Assembly (NCBI GenBank): GCA_903844645.1
Contig: CAIMUP010000141.1
Location: 1-64,000 of the forward strand
DNA from: an uncultured Bacteroidota bacterium
GTDB lineage: Bacteria; Bacteroidota; Bacteroidia; AKYH767-A; JABDAW01
DNA: 64,000 nt
Reading direction: 5' to 3'
This document shows, in pieces, positions 28,656 through 39,041 of this stretch. Within the stretch, counting starts at the first letter, position 1; each line of letters starts with the position of its first letter. The position numbers and the translations under genes are program-made. Below the pieces are notes generated by a model. The model saw only the letters and a list, made by a program, of their open reading frames with translations, was not told the DNA's origin and did not search any database.

Positions 28656-30068
28656 CTACACCGCTTTCAGCCCGATCTTCTCCCCCTCCACGATCATCAA
28701 AGCGAAGGCTTCGGTATAATTATTCTGGATTTCGCCTTCCAATATCGCTTCGCGGATAGCATTCTTGATGATGCCGATTTCCTTGCCCGGCTTCAGGTTG
28801 AAGGCTTTCATAATATCCTCTCCGGTAATCGGCGGCTGCCAATTCCGAAGTTGATCTTTCTCCTCGACTTCCTTCAACTTCTCCTTGACTAATTCAAAGT
28901 TGGCAATGTATTTCCGTACCTTGATTTGGTTCTTGGAAGTAATGTCGGCATGGCATAGCATCATCAGATCGTCAATGTCGTCGCCAGCCTCCATGAGCAG
29001 CCTCCGGACAGCCGAATCGGTAACAATGCTTTGCGCAAGAACGATGGGGCGAAGGTGCAGCAGGACGAGCTTCTCGACATATTTCATCTTCTCATTCAAT
29101 GGCAATTTAAGGTTCTTGAAAATGTGTTTCACCATCCGAGAACCACGGTCTTCATGACCATGAAAAGTCCACCCGATTTCGGTATCGAACCGCTTGGTAG
29201 CAGGCTTCGCAATGTCGTGAAGGATAGCTGCCCACCGCAACCAAAGGTCGGTCGTCATGGCAGAAATATTATCGAGTACCTGAAGGGTATGGTAAAAATT
29301 ATCTTTGTGTGCCATGCCATTGCGCACCTCAACGCCTTGAAGGTTAGCCATCTCCGGAAAGATGATCTGCAACAAGCCCGTATCGAACAGGTATTTGAAG
29401 CCGATGCTAGGCTTCGGGGAGAGAATGATCTTGTTCAGCTCCTCCGAAATACGCTCCATCGAAACAATGGAAATACGTTCCTTATGATGATGAATAGCTT
29501 CCAAAGATTGGGGTTCGATTACGAAATTAAGCTGCGCCGCAAAGCGAATGGCACGCATCATCCGCAAGGGATCGTCAGAGTATGTAATGCCCGGCTCCAG
29601 CGGCGTTCGGATAATCTTACGCTCTATGTCTTTTACGCCATCGAAGGGGTCAATCAGGGTACCGTAATTGCTTTTATTGAGGCTGATGGCAAGGGCGTTG
29701 ATAGTGAAATCGCGACGCTTCTGATCGTCTTCGATGGTACCATTCTCGACAATCGGTTTCCGCGAATCGGAACGGTAACTTTCCTTACGGGCACCTACGA
29801 ATTCTATCTCGAGATCTTCGTACCGCATCATGGCTGTACCGAAGTTTTTAAAGACATTCACATGTACATGATCGCCTATGGATTTTGCGACATTCTTCGC
29901 CAATTCTATCCCACTTCCTACGACCACAATGTCAATGTCTTTGCTCGGACGTTGAAGAATCAGATCCCGCACGTATCCCCCGATTACGAATGCTTGAGCA
30001 TCCATCGTATCTGCTACATCAGAAATAATATCGAAGATGGAATTACTTAAATTGTCTTTCCCTTTCAT
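28656..30068 (-). CDS. CCA tRNA nucleotidyltransferase with HD domain
   Basis: AFVIGGYVRDLILQRPSKDIDIVVVGSG; RRDFTINALAISL; HDIAKPATK. Confidence 0.94.
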   Translation of the reverse strand: MKGKDNLSNSIFDIISDVADTMDAQAFVIGGYVRDLILQRPSKDIDIVVVGSGIELAKNVAKSIGDHVHVNVFKNFGTAMMRYEDLEIEFVGARKESYRSDSRKPIVENGTIEDDQKRRDFTINALAISLNKSNYGTLIDPFDGVKDIERKIIRTPLEPGITYSDDPLRMMRAIRFAAQLNFVIEPQSLEAIHHHKERISIVSMERISEELNKIILSPKPSIGFKYLFDTGLLQIIFPEMANLQGVEVRNGMAHKDNFYHTLQVLDNISAMTTDLWLRWAAILHDIAKPATKRFDTEIGWTFHGHEDRGSRMVKHIFKNLKLPLNEKMKYVEKLVLLHLRPIVLAQSIVTDSAVRRLLMEAGDDIDDLMMLCHADITSKNQIKVRKYIANFELVKEKLKEVEEKDQLRNWQPPITGEDIMKAFNLKPGKEIGIIKNAIREAILEGEIQNNYTEAFALMIVEGEKIGLKAV

Positions 30069-30674
30069 CTAAATCCTAATGAACTTAAAGACACCATTCA
30101 CCTCGACTTTGATAATTGTGGAAGGGGTACTATTAGTTGCTTCATCTTGCCGATGAGTTGCTACATAATCCACGCCAGATTGTATCGCGTCCTCAATTTT
30201 ATGAAAAGAAGAAGGCGCAGGTTGCCCACTGATATTGGCGGAAGTAGAGACAATTGGCTTTTTAAACTGACGGATTAACTGAACACAAAAGTCATCTTTA
30301 ATAATCCTGATGCCGATAGTTCCGTCCACATTAATCAAGTTCTTCGGAAGGTTAACCGCATCGGGATAAATGATAGTCAGGGGCTTCTCGATGTATTCGA
30401 TAAAGTCGAGTGCCGCCTTCGGAACTTCCTTTACATATTGCTCCAGCATCCATTCGTTAGCCACTAATACAATCATGCTTTTCTCTTCATTCCTTTTCTT
30501 CAGGGCAAAGATCTTTGCTACTGCCACCTCGTTTGTAGCATCACACCCAATGCCCCAAATGGTATCGGTAGGATATAAAATGATGCCCCCATCGCGAAGA
30601 ACTTTGATACATTTATTAATATCCTCCCTGAAATCTACTTTATTATTAAAGGAAGGCTGGAATTGTTTTTTCAA
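30069..30674 (-). CDS. L-threonylcarbamoyladenylate synthase (TsaC/Sua5/YrdC)
   Basis: GGIILYPTDTIWGIGCDATNEVAVAKIFALKKR; PIVSTSANISGQPAPSS. Confidence 0.93.
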   Translation of the reverse strand: MKKQFQPSFNNKVDFREDINKCIKVLRDGGIILYPTDTIWGIGCDATNEVAVAKIFALKKRNEEKSMIVLVANEWMLEQYVKEVPKAALDFIEYIEKPLTIIYPDAVNLPKNLINVDGTIGIRIIKDDFCVQLIRQFKKPIVSTSANISGQPAPSSFHKIEDAIQSGVDYVATHRQDEATNSTPSTIIKVEVNGVFKFIRI

Positions 30675-30698
30675 AGGATTAATTTATTGCGAACCGAT

Positions 30699-32252
30699 TC
30701 ATTCTTGCTTCTTCAGCTTCACCTTTTCGGTAATAATTCCGGAAATTTTATCCGCAGAAATCCTGTCTTGCAGCATCGTGTCGCGATAACGAATCGTAAC
30801 CGTATTATCTTCCAAAGTCTGATGATCAACCGTGATACAGAACGGCGTGCCGATAGCATCCTGACGACGATAACGCTTACCGATACTGTCCTTTTCATCG
30901 TACTGGCAATTGAAATCCCAAGTCAAAACATCCATAATCTCACGAGCTTTCTCGGGTAAGCCTTCCTTCTTTACCAAAGGCATCACCGTAGCTTTGATAG
31001 GAGCAAGAAAATCGGGTAATCGAAGCACAACTCTATCAGAGCCATCCTCCAACTTCTCTTCATGGTAAGCATTTGAAAGGATAGCCAGAAACATTCTATC
31101 CAAACCAATAGAAGTCTCCACAACATAAGGCGTATAGTTCTCATTTAGTTCAGGGTCGAAGTACTGAAGCTTCTTGCCAGAGAATTCTTCATGCTTCTTT
31201 AAGTCAAAATCGGTACGCGAATGGATGCCTTCCAACTCCTTGAATCCAAAAGGAAACTCGTATTCTATATCGCAGGCAGCATTAGCATAATGAGCCAGTT
31301 TCAAGTGATCATGGAAACGATGCTTGCTATCCGCAAAACCCAAGGTACGATGCCATTTCATACGCTCCTCTTTCCAATAGTTATACCATTGCATCTCTTC
31401 TCCCGGGCGAACGAAATATTGCATCTCCATCTGCTCAAATTCTCTCATACGAAAGATGAATTGCCGTGCCACTATCTCATTACGAAAAGCCTTGCCGGTC
31501 TGTGCGATACCGAATGGTATTTTCATACGACCAGACTTCTGAACATTAAGAAAATTAACGAAGATACCCTGTGCCGTTTCAGGTCTTAAATAAATCAAAT
31601 CGGAGTCATCAGACACCGAACCCATGCGGGTAGAAAACATAAGATTAAATTGCCGAACATCCGTCCAGTTGCGGGAACCCGATACCGGACATACAATCTC
31701 TAAATCAACAATTATCTGCTTCACTTCCGCCAAATCATTCGCTTCTAAAGCCGCTTTGAAACGAGCTTCTATCGCATCTATCTTCGTTTGATATTCCATC
31801 ACACGAGGGTTCGTATTTCGATACTGCTGTTCATCAAAAGATTCCCCGAAACGCCCCTTTGCCTTATCCACTTCCTTTTGAATCTTCGCATCAATCTTCG
31901 CCATCGCATCCTCTATCAAAACATCGGCACGATACCGCTTCTTGGAGTCCTTATTATCAATCAAAGGATCGCTGAAAGCATCCACATGCCCGGAGGCTTT
32001 CCAGACAGTCGGATGCATGAAAATTGCCGAGTCAATGCCGACGATATTTTCATGCCGCTGCACCATGGATTTCCACCAATAATCGCGGATATTTTTCTTT
32101 AATTCCGCGCCATATTGCCCGTAATCATAGACGGCAGACAAGCCATCATAAATCTCGCTCGAAGGAAAAATGTAACCATATTCCTTGCAATGCGAAATGA
32201 TATTCTTAAATAATTCATCTCCCTTCGGAGTCGTATCTGTGGTATTTATCAT
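30699..32252 (-). CDS. glyS: Glycine--tRNA ligase
   Basis: GYIFPSSEIYDGLSAVYDYGQYGAELKKNIRDYWWKSMV; LRPETAQGIFVNF; FRNEIVARQFIFRMREFEQMEMQYF. Confidence 0.95.
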   Translation of the reverse strand: MINTTDTTPKGDELFKNIISHCKEYGYIFPSSEIYDGLSAVYDYGQYGAELKKNIRDYWWKSMVQRHENIVGIDSAIFMHPTVWKASGHVDAFSDPLIDNKDSKKRYRADVLIEDAMAKIDAKIQKEVDKAKGRFGESFDEQQYRNTNPRVMEYQTKIDAIEARFKAALEANDLAEVKQIIVDLEIVCPVSGSRNWTDVRQFNLMFSTRMGSVSDDSDLIYLRPETAQGIFVNFLNVQKSGRMKIPFGIAQTGKAFRNEIVARQFIFRMREFEQMEMQYFVRPGEEMQWYNYWKEERMKWHRTLGFADSKHRFHDHLKLAHYANAACDIEYEFPFGFKELEGIHSRTDFDLKKHEEFSGKKLQYFDPELNENYTPYVVETSIGLDRMFLAILSNAYHEEKLEDGSDRVVLRLPDFLAPIKATVMPLVKKEGLPEKAREIMDVLTWDFNCQYDEKDSIGKRYRRQDAIGTPFCITVDHQTLEDNTVTIRYRDTMLQDRISADKISGIITEKVKLKKQE

Positions 32253-32303
32253 GGCGCAAAACTACGAAAAAGGGGGAATAAAAGGAGCGGAAATAATGGT
32301 ATT

Positions 32304-32420
32304 ATGAAGGGTATTAAATTATTGTGGAACGACATCAAAAATTCCATTATTCAAAGCAAAAAAATGCTGATTAAGGAGTTAAATTTCCTGTGCCAAAACC
32401 CATTTTCCTTCGATAGATAA
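32304..32420 (+). CDS. Possible 38-aa small ORF upstream of array G
   Basis: MKGIKLLWNDIKNSIIQSKKMLIKELNFLCQNPFSFDR*; GGAG upstream; stop overlaps next ATG (TAATG). Confidence 0.3.
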   Translation: MKGIKLLWNDIKNSIIQSKKMLIKELNFLCQNPFSFDR

Positions 32421-32536
32421 TGAGTTTTGGCACAGGAAATCTCGGTTATGGCACAGGAAATATCAGTTTTGGCACAGGAAATTTGAGGTTTGGCACAGGA
32501 AATATCGGTTTTGGCACAGGAAATTTCAAGTCGGGT
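32381..32536. repeat. Array G: 21-bp tandem array, about 5 units plus one inverted unit
   Basis: GGCACAGGAAATATCGGTTTT repeated; inverted AAATTTCCTGTGCCAAAAC at 32381. Confidence 0.95.
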
Positions 32537-32545
32537 TCATCTTAA
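32420..32545 (+). CDS. Possible 41-aa heptad ORF across array G
   Basis: MSFGTGNLGYGTGNISFGTGNLRFGTGNIGFGTGNFKSGSS*. Confidence 0.3.
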   Translation: MSFGTGNLGYGTGNISFGTGNLRFGTGNIGFGTGNFKSGSS

Positions 32546-32670
32546 TTCAATCATAATCACTGCTATTTGAATAGTAGTTCCATTTCCTCCACCCAAAACC
32601 TAACAATCCTGTCCCTCCGCCGAAGAATTTCCAAGTCGGATTTGGACTACGAAAAAGATTTTTTATAATT

Positions 32671-34140
32671 TTGCCCCCTGAATTCAGAATCCTTTTTTTA
32701 ATGAATCAAAGAATGAAAAATCGTACGCTACAAATTACTTTTAGCATCCTGTTCCTGGCTTTTAATACCTGCTCCGGGCAACAAAATAACAGCCCTTTTG
32801 AACCTTTCACCAACAGTGCCGAAATAGAAGTTATCATCAAAGACGCAACAGTTGGCAAAGCCTATCTTTATGCCGTCATCGGCAATCAGAATTTAATCAA
32901 AGATTCGACCCTTGTGGATAGCTCGGGCAAGGTTGTTTTTAAAAGTGCAAAGAGGTACCCGGCTGGGCTTTATTATGCCGTGTATAGCGACAATTCTATT
33001 GCGGGATTCTTGTTGGATAACAACCAAAAGTTCTATCTTCATGCCGAAAAAGCGGATGTTATTAATACCATGAAAACAAATTCTAAGGAGAACGAAATTT
33101 ATTACAGCAATCAGGTGTATGAAAACACGATTGGGCAACGCCAAGCCCAGATAACTGGCGGGCTTGCGTACTATCAACCGAATACTAAGGAGTATGCCGA
33201 TTTGAAAGCGGAACAAATAAAATTGATTGATGAAAAACTGCAAACAGTGAAGGGTTATCAGGAGAAATATAGTGGTTCTTTCTTCGCGAAGTTTAAACTT
33301 ATGGGGCAGAATCCTCGCCTCACCGAACCAAGAAAACCGAATGGCGACTTAGATACTGCTGCCCAGATTCTTCAGTATCGAAATGACTTCTGGAATGCCT
33401 ATGATTTCACCGATGAACGCTTGCTTCATACGCCGGTGTTCTATAATAAACTGAATACCTATCTTACCACGCTCTTCCCACAACGCGTGGATTCCGTGAT
33501 GATTGGGGTTAAATTCTTTATGGATAAAGTTGATAAAGGGAATAGGGAGATATTCAAGTTTACGGTTAATTATTTGCTGCTTACCTACAAAGAATCGAGC
33601 GTGATGGGTAGCGATAAAATCTTTTGTTATGTGATAGATAACTACTATACTTTGAAGAAGGCGTATTGGATAGATTCTGTCGAGGTTATTAGAGCCAAGC
33701 AGCTCTCGGATCTTATCAAACCGAGCCTTTTGGGTGCTATTGGGCAAGATATTAATTGCAAAAACGAACAAGGTGTTTATGTAAATTTATACAGCATTAA
33801 GAAACCGATTCGCGTGGTCTATTTATGGAATCCGGATTGTGAACATTGTCAGAAGGAAACACCTAAACTAAAGGCTTTGTATGATATTTGGAAGTCAAAA
33901 GGCTTGGAAGTTTATGCCCTTAATGTAGAAAAGGAAGTGGATAAATGGCATCAATATGTTAAGGAGCATAATCTGGATTGGATTAATGTGATGGACCCGA
34001 ATTATGAGAGTAAATATTACAAAAAGTACCATATTTTTAACACGCCTGGCTTGTATGTTTTGGATGCGAATAACAAAATTGTGTCGAAGCAATTGATGCC
34101 GGACCAGTTAGAATCTGTTTTTGAATCAATGATTAAATAA
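32671..34140 (+). CDS. TlpA-like thioredoxin-fold lipoprotein (DUF4369/DUF5106-type architecture)
   Basis: ILFLAFNTCSGQQ lipobox; late IRVVYLWNPDCEHCQKETPKLKALYDIWKSKGLEVYAL. Confidence 0.85.
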   Translation: MPPEFRILFLMNQRMKNRTLQITFSILFLAFNTCSGQQNNSPFEPFTNSAEIEVIIKDATVGKAYLYAVIGNQNLIKDSTLVDSSGKVVFKSAKRYPAGLYYAVYSDNSIAGFLLDNNQKFYLHAEKADVINTMKTNSKENEIYYSNQVYENTIGQRQAQITGGLAYYQPNTKEYADLKAEQIKLIDEKLQTVKGYQEKYSGSFFAKFKLMGQNPRLTEPRKPNGDLDTAAQILQYRNDFWNAYDFTDERLLHTPVFYNKLNTYLTTLFPQRVDSVMIGVKFFMDKVDKGNREIFKFTVNYLLLTYKESSVMGSDKIFCYVIDNYYTLKKAYWIDSVEVIRAKQLSDLIKPSLLGAIGQDINCKNEQGVYVNLYSIKKPIRVVYLWNPDCEHCQKETPKLKALYDIWKSKGLEVYALNVEKEVDKWHQYVKEHNLDWINVMDPNYESKYYKKYHIFNTPGLYVLDANNKIVSKQLMPDQLESVFESMIK

Positions 34141-34497
34141 ATGAATATAGAAGACCTACAATCATACTGCCACGCTAAGCCTGGCGTAGAAGAGTGTTTC
34201 CCTTTTGGCGATGATACTATGGTTTTTAAGGTGATGGATAAAGTATTTTTATTAGCAGGATTGGATTCTGTGCCGCTTGCATTCAATGTGAAATGCGACC
34301 CTGATATGGCGGAAGATCTTCGTGAGAAATTCGACTGCGTTACACCAGGTTTTCACATGAATAAACGGCATTGGAATACGATTGTTGTGGATGATAGCGT
34401 GTCTGATAAACTGTTGCAGGAATGGATAGATAATTCTTATAATCTTATCGTAAATTCCCTGTCGAAGACTCTGAAAAAGGAGTTACTTAGCCTGTAA
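34141..34497 (+). CDS. MmcQ/YjbR family DNA-binding protein
   Basis: CHAKPGVEECFPFGDDTMVFKVMDKVFLL; NKRHWNTIVVDDSV; LIVNSLSKTLKKEL. Confidence 0.92.
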   Translation: MNIEDLQSYCHAKPGVEECFPFGDDTMVFKVMDKVFLLAGLDSVPLAFNVKCDPDMAEDLREKFDCVTPGFHMNKRHWNTIVVDDSVSDKLLQEWIDNSYNLIVNSLSKTLKKELLSL

Positions 34498-34627
34498 TTA
34501 AATTCTTTTTATCTTAATAAAAGTCAGAATCTACGGGACTTTGGCGATTATGTATCGTATTCGAGAAGGGGCGTATTATATTTTATTAAAATAATATTTT
34601 TCCCCACTGAAGCTATATATTTTATCC

Positions 34628-35010
34628 CCAATAAAATATGTCCTCCGGAGAGAAGAATATGTTCTCCAAAGAAAAGCATACGTTCTCCAGAAAAAAGCAT
34701 ACATCCTCCAGAAAAAGCATATAGTCTTTTATTAAATCATATATGAAAAATAAAATAACCATACGTTCTCCAGAAAAAAGCATACATCCTCCAGAAAAAA
34801 GCATATAGTCTTTTATTAAATCATATATGAAAAATAAAATAACCATATGGTTTCCGGAAATAAGCATACACTTATTTTGGGAAACCATATAGTCTTTTTG
34901 GGAAATGATATACTTTTAACGAGAAGTGATATAATCTTCTCCAGAGACAGTATGCGTATTTCCGGAAACCATATGGTTATTTTATTTTTCATATATGATT
35001 TATCTTGAAG
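34628..35010. repeat. Array H: 21/42-bp tandem and inverted array
   Basis: CATACGTTCTCCAGAAAAAAG / CATACATCCTCCAGAAAAAAG; 42-bp block CATATAGTCTTTTATTAAATCATATATGAAAAATAAAATAAC twice; inverted CCATATGGTTATTTTATTTTTCATATATGATTTA at the right end. Confidence 0.92.
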
Positions 35011-35245
35011 AAGTATGCTTTAGCAATTTTATGATATGAAACAGTAATCAAGATGCTTGCTTCGTTCAACGGCCTTATCGTAATCGGCGTATTCCCTATA
35101 TTTATCCCGAGAATTAATATCGAAATGGTAAAAATAATGAATGTAATTATCGGAAAACTGTACGCTTTTTTGGGGATTGTTAATTGATGAATCGGGATGC
35201 AATTGATAGTAAATTGCGAAACTGTTTATTAGCTGAAAATAGTTG

Positions 35246-35641
35246 CTACCTTGGGCTGAAAACCCTACGGGTGATTGCCTTTTGGAGCTCTCTTTCGATT
35301 ACTAAATGTGAGATGATTGCCGGCATGTTTTCTTTAGGATATTTCTTGATCGTAGCGGCGAGTTTTTCTTCTGAAATATCTATGACATAGAGCATTCGCA
35401 TCAGCTTTTGCCTATCATTTTTTAATAACGTGGTGAAGACGGGTATTAATTGGTCAATAAGCTCCTGGTAAGCGGCGTTTTCGATGCCCGAGAAGTTGAT
35501 AACAAAGCCGAACAAGTCGAAGTCTTTGGTGATCCTGTCTGCCGTTTCTCGGATTAATGCCAGGTCGAGCCGATAAGGTTCCAGTTCACATGGATTCATT
35601 GACGTTTGGCTCGATTTTAGTATCAGAAAAGTCGAGGACAA
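35246..35641 (-). CDS. Hypothetical protein
   Basis: 131-aa ORF overlapping the ferredoxin gene. Confidence 0.65.
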   Translation of the reverse strand: MSSTFLILKSSQTSMNPCELEPYRLDLALIRETADRITKDFDLFGFVINFSGIENAAYQELIDQLIPVFTTLLKNDRQKLMRMLYVIDISEEKLAATIKKYPKENMPAIISHLVIERELQKAITRRVFSPR

Positions 35642-35933
35642 GACGCGTTACCGGGCGGTTATTAATAAGATGTTCGGTAACGATTTCCTCCACATCTTGG
35701 AGCTGTACTTTTCCATAAAAAATACCGTCAGGATAGACCACAACATTAGGACCGCATTCGCAAATATCCATACACCCTGTCTTTTGTGCACGCATCTCGA
35801 TTTTAAGATTATGATCCTTGATAAGTTTCTTAAACTCCTTCACCAATTCCAATCCTTGCGTCTCGCCGCAACAGATTCTTGCACCATCCGGACGTTGATT
35901 TGTACAGATAAAAATATGCTTTTTGTATTTCAT
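35586..35933 (-). CDS. (2Fe-2S) thioredoxin-like ferredoxin
   Basis: HIFICTNQRPDGARICCG...KTGCMDICECGPNVVVYPDGIFYGKVQLQDVEEIVTEHL. Confidence 0.9.
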   Translation of the reverse strand: MKYKKHIFICTNQRPDGARICCGETQGLELVKEFKKLIKDHNLKIEMRAQKTGCMDICECGPNVVVYPDGIFYGKVQLQDVEEIVTEHLINNRPVTRLVLDFSDTKIEPNVNESM

Positions 35934-36047
35934 TATATGATGTATTAAATAATTTTATTCGAGGCAGCAAAGATACAAAACAATGTAGTCGAAATAATAT
36001 AGCTTTGCGCCGCAAAATAAATAACGTTAAATCTAAAAGCATAGACG

Positions 36048-38174
36048 ATGAAAAAAATTCTGGTAACAATCCTTATGGTTTTAATAACCTCAAATATGAT
36101 TATTATGAAGGCACAAAAAATTACGTATCCCGAAACAAAAGAGGTGGTATTCGAGGAGGATCATTATGGCTTTTTGGTCGGAGATCCTTACCACTGGCTG
36201 GAAAATGATACCTCTACAGAGACCGCTGAATGGGTAAAAGCGGAAAATAAAGTTACTAACGACTACCTTGCAGATATTCCTTTTCGGGATAAGATTAAGA
36301 AGCGTATGACGAAGCTATGGAACTTCAAAAAGATTACTGCACCGTTCAAAGCAGGCAGCAATTATTTGTATTATAAGAATGATGGAATCCAGAATCAGAA
36401 CGTGCTTTATGTGAAGCCGATAGGGACTAATAAACAAGAGCGTATCCTGATTGATCCTAATAAAGTTTGGAGTGCCGGAACAACCTCTTTGGCTTCTATT
36501 TCACCATCAAATGATGGGAAGTATTTAGGGTATGGAATAAGTGTTGGAGGCTCTGACTGGGAGGAGTTTCATGTCATGAATATTGCGACAGGAGATACCC
36601 TTATGGATGTCATAAGATGGGTGAAGTTCTCTGGCATGGCATGGTATGGTAATGGTTTTTATTACAGCCGCTACGATGAACCCAAAAAGGGACATGAGTT
36701 GAGCCAGCAGAACGACAATCAAAAGGTATATTATCACAAGCTCGGCACCAAGCAGAGCGAAGATGTTTTATTCTATGAAGACCTTAAATTCCCGTTTCAT
36801 TCTTACGGTGTACAAGTTACCCAAGATGAACATTATCTGTTGCTTTATATCACCGAGTCAACCAGTGGCAACGCCTTGTATGTAAAGGATTTGACGAAGC
36901 CGGATGCAAAGCTGACCGCGATCATCGAAGGCTTCGGAAGTGATAACAATGTAGTGGATAATGTAGGTGATAAATTGATCCTTCATACAAATAATAATGC
37001 GCCTCGGTATCGGTTGATGTATATTAATCCGATGAATCCTAAAGTAGAGCATTGGGAGTACCTTATTCCTGAACAAAATGACGTGATGGAAGGCGTTAGC
37101 ATCGCCTCCAATAGGATAGTTGTGAAGTATATGAAAGATGCCGCCAGCCGGTTGTTTACTTATGATTTGAATGGAGGCGATGTAAAGGAAATTCCGCTTG
37201 CAACCTTCTGCACGGTGGATGCGATGAACGGCAGCCAGAAGGATAGTTTATTATTTTATTCTTATACTTCTTTCACGGTGCCATCCATTGTGATGAAACA
37301 TAATATCCTTACCAATAATTCTAAAGTAATTGACAAGCCGGAGATAGATTTTAATGCTGATAACTATGAAACCAAACAGGTCTTTTATCCCAGCCAAGAC
37401 GGCACGATGATCCCGATGTTTATTGTGTATAAAAAGGGACTTAAACTGAATGGCAAAAACCCGACATACCTCTTTGGTTATGGCGGATTCAACATTAGTA
37501 AGACGCCTGAATTCAAGACCGAACGGTTAGTGTTTTTGGAGCAAGGCGGAGTGTTTGCGATGGCGAATATTCGTGGTGGCGGAGAGTACGGAGAAGACTG
37601 GCATCGTGCCGGTATCAAGATGTCGAAGCAAAATGTGTTTGATGATTTTGTTGCGGCAGCACAGTACCTCATCAATGAGAAATATACCAACTCGTACAAG
37701 CTCGCTATTGCTGGTCGGTCTAACGGGGGATTGCTGATAGGAGCTGCCATTACGCAACACCCTGAATTGTTTAAAGTTGCGATCCCTACGGTAGGCGTTA
37801 TGGATATGTTGAGGTATCATAAATTCACTATTGGGTATGCGTGGGCATCGGACTATGGTACCTGCGAGGACAGTCAGGAAATGTTCTTGACATTGTTAAA
37901 ATATTCCCCGTTGCATAACATCAAAGAAGGAGTATCTTACCCCGCTACGATGGTTACTACTGGCGACCATGATGACCGTGTGGTGCCGGCTCATTCCTTC
38001 AAATTTGCGGCTACGATGCAGGCTAGGAATGGTGGTGAAAACCCAATCCTGATCAGAATAGACAGCATGGCGGGACATGGTTCGGGGAAGCCTACGGGGA
38101 AGTTGATTGAGGAACAAACCGACATCTGGTCGTTCGTTTTTTATAACCTCGGGATGAAGATGGAGGAGAAATAA
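36048..38174 (+). CDS. Prolyl oligopeptidase family serine peptidase
   Basis: DPYHWLENDTSTETAEWVKAENKVTNDYL; GRSNGGLLIGAAITQHPELF; GDHDDRVVPAHSFKFAA. Confidence 0.95.
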   Translation: MKKILVTILMVLITSNMIIMKAQKITYPETKEVVFEEDHYGFLVGDPYHWLENDTSTETAEWVKAENKVTNDYLADIPFRDKIKKRMTKLWNFKKITAPFKAGSNYLYYKNDGIQNQNVLYVKPIGTNKQERILIDPNKVWSAGTTSLASISPSNDGKYLGYGISVGGSDWEEFHVMNIATGDTLMDVIRWVKFSGMAWYGNGFYYSRYDEPKKGHELSQQNDNQKVYYHKLGTKQSEDVLFYEDLKFPFHSYGVQVTQDEHYLLLYITESTSGNALYVKDLTKPDAKLTAIIEGFGSDNNVVDNVGDKLILHTNNNAPRYRLMYINPMNPKVEHWEYLIPEQNDVMEGVSIASNRIVVKYMKDAASRLFTYDLNGGDVKEIPLATFCTVDAMNGSQKDSLLFYSYTSFTVPSIVMKHNILTNNSKVIDKPEIDFNADNYETKQVFYPSQDGTMIPMFIVYKKGLKLNGKNPTYLFGYGGFNISKTPEFKTERLVFLEQGGVFAMANIRGGGEYGEDWHRAGIKMSKQNVFDDFVAAAQYLINEKYTNSYKLAIAGRSNGGLLIGAAITQHPELFKVAIPTVGVMDMLRYHKFTIGYAWASDYGTCEDSQEMFLTLLKYSPLHNIKEGVSYPATMVTTGDHDDRVVPAHSFKFAATMQARNGGENPILIRIDSMAGHGSGKPTGKLIEEQTDIWSFVFYNLGMKMEEK

Positions 38175-38195
38175 TATTACTAATTCCATCGCACA

Positions 38196-38804
38196 ATGAG
38201 AAAGATATTTGTTACCGGAATAGGCACTGATGTGGGCAAGACCGTCATCGCTGCCATCCTTGCCGAGAAGATGAAGGCGGATTATTGGAAGCCGATTCAG
38301 GCGGGCAATCTGACGAACACCGATACCCGTGTGATCAAAGAACTTATTACAAATGAGAAGACGGCTTTCCATCCCGAAGCCTACTGTTTGTCGAAGGGAA
38401 CATCGCCGTATGCGGCGGCTACTGCCGATGGTATCAAGATTAATTTATCCAAAATAAAATTACCCGTTACGAAGAATCACATCATCATCGAGGGGGCGGG
38501 AGGCTTGATGGTGCCGCTGAATCAGAAATCATTAATCATTGATTTGATAGAACAACTGGATGCGGAAGTGGTGTTGGTTTCCAAAAATTATTTAGGGAGT
38601 ATTAACCATACGTTGCTTTCTATCGGCTTATTGCAGAGCAAGGGTTTGAAGATTACGGGCATCGTATTTAATGGCATTCCGAAAGAGGATTCGGAGAAAT
38701 TTATCTTGAATTATTCGGGCTTGAAATGCCTTGCCAAGATTAAGCATACGACCAAAATTACGCCTGAATTCATTACCCGAAACGGGAATGATTTTAAGAT
38801 TTAA
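38196..38804 (+). CDS. bioD: Dethiobiotin synthase
   Basis: FVTGIGTDVGKTVIAAILAEKM; YWKPIQAG; IIEGAGGLMVPLNQ. Confidence 0.93.
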   Translation: MRKIFVTGIGTDVGKTVIAAILAEKMKADYWKPIQAGNLTNTDTRVIKELITNEKTAFHPEAYCLSKGTSPYAAATADGIKINLSKIKLPVTKNHIIIEGAGGLMVPLNQKSLIIDLIEQLDAEVVLVSKNYLGSINHTLLSIGLLQSKGLKITGIVFNGIPKEDSEKFILNYSGLKCLAKIKHTTKITPEFITRNGNDFKI

Positions 38805-38807
38805 AGC

Positions 38808-38857
38808 CACGAATTTCACGAATTAAGGTACATTTAATTCGTGAAATTCGTGGCTTT
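38808..38857. terminator. Perfect 21-bp-arm hairpin after bioD
   Basis: AGCCACGAATTTCACGAATTA-loop-TAATTCGTGAAATTCGTGGCT then TTTT. Confidence 0.8.
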
Positions 38858-38884
38858 TCTTTGTTCCAAAAACTGAAAAGACAA

Positions 38885-39041
38885 TTTCTTACCGCTACTT
38901 CAAATAATCTTAGTGCTACTTTGAATAATCTTACCGCAACTTCAAGGTTTCTTACCGCAACTTCAAAGTTTCTTATCGCAACTTCAAGGTTTCTTATTGC
39001 AACTTCAAAGTTTCTTATTGCAACTTCAAAGTTTCTTATGG
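38885..39041. repeat. Array I: 21-bp tandem array, 7 units
   Basis: TTTCTTACCGCAACTTCAAGG. Confidence 0.97.

Noticed and set aside
29031-30050. 339-aa plus-strand ORF opposite the CCA-adding enzyme
   Set aside because: Antisense shadow of a conserved housekeeping gene.
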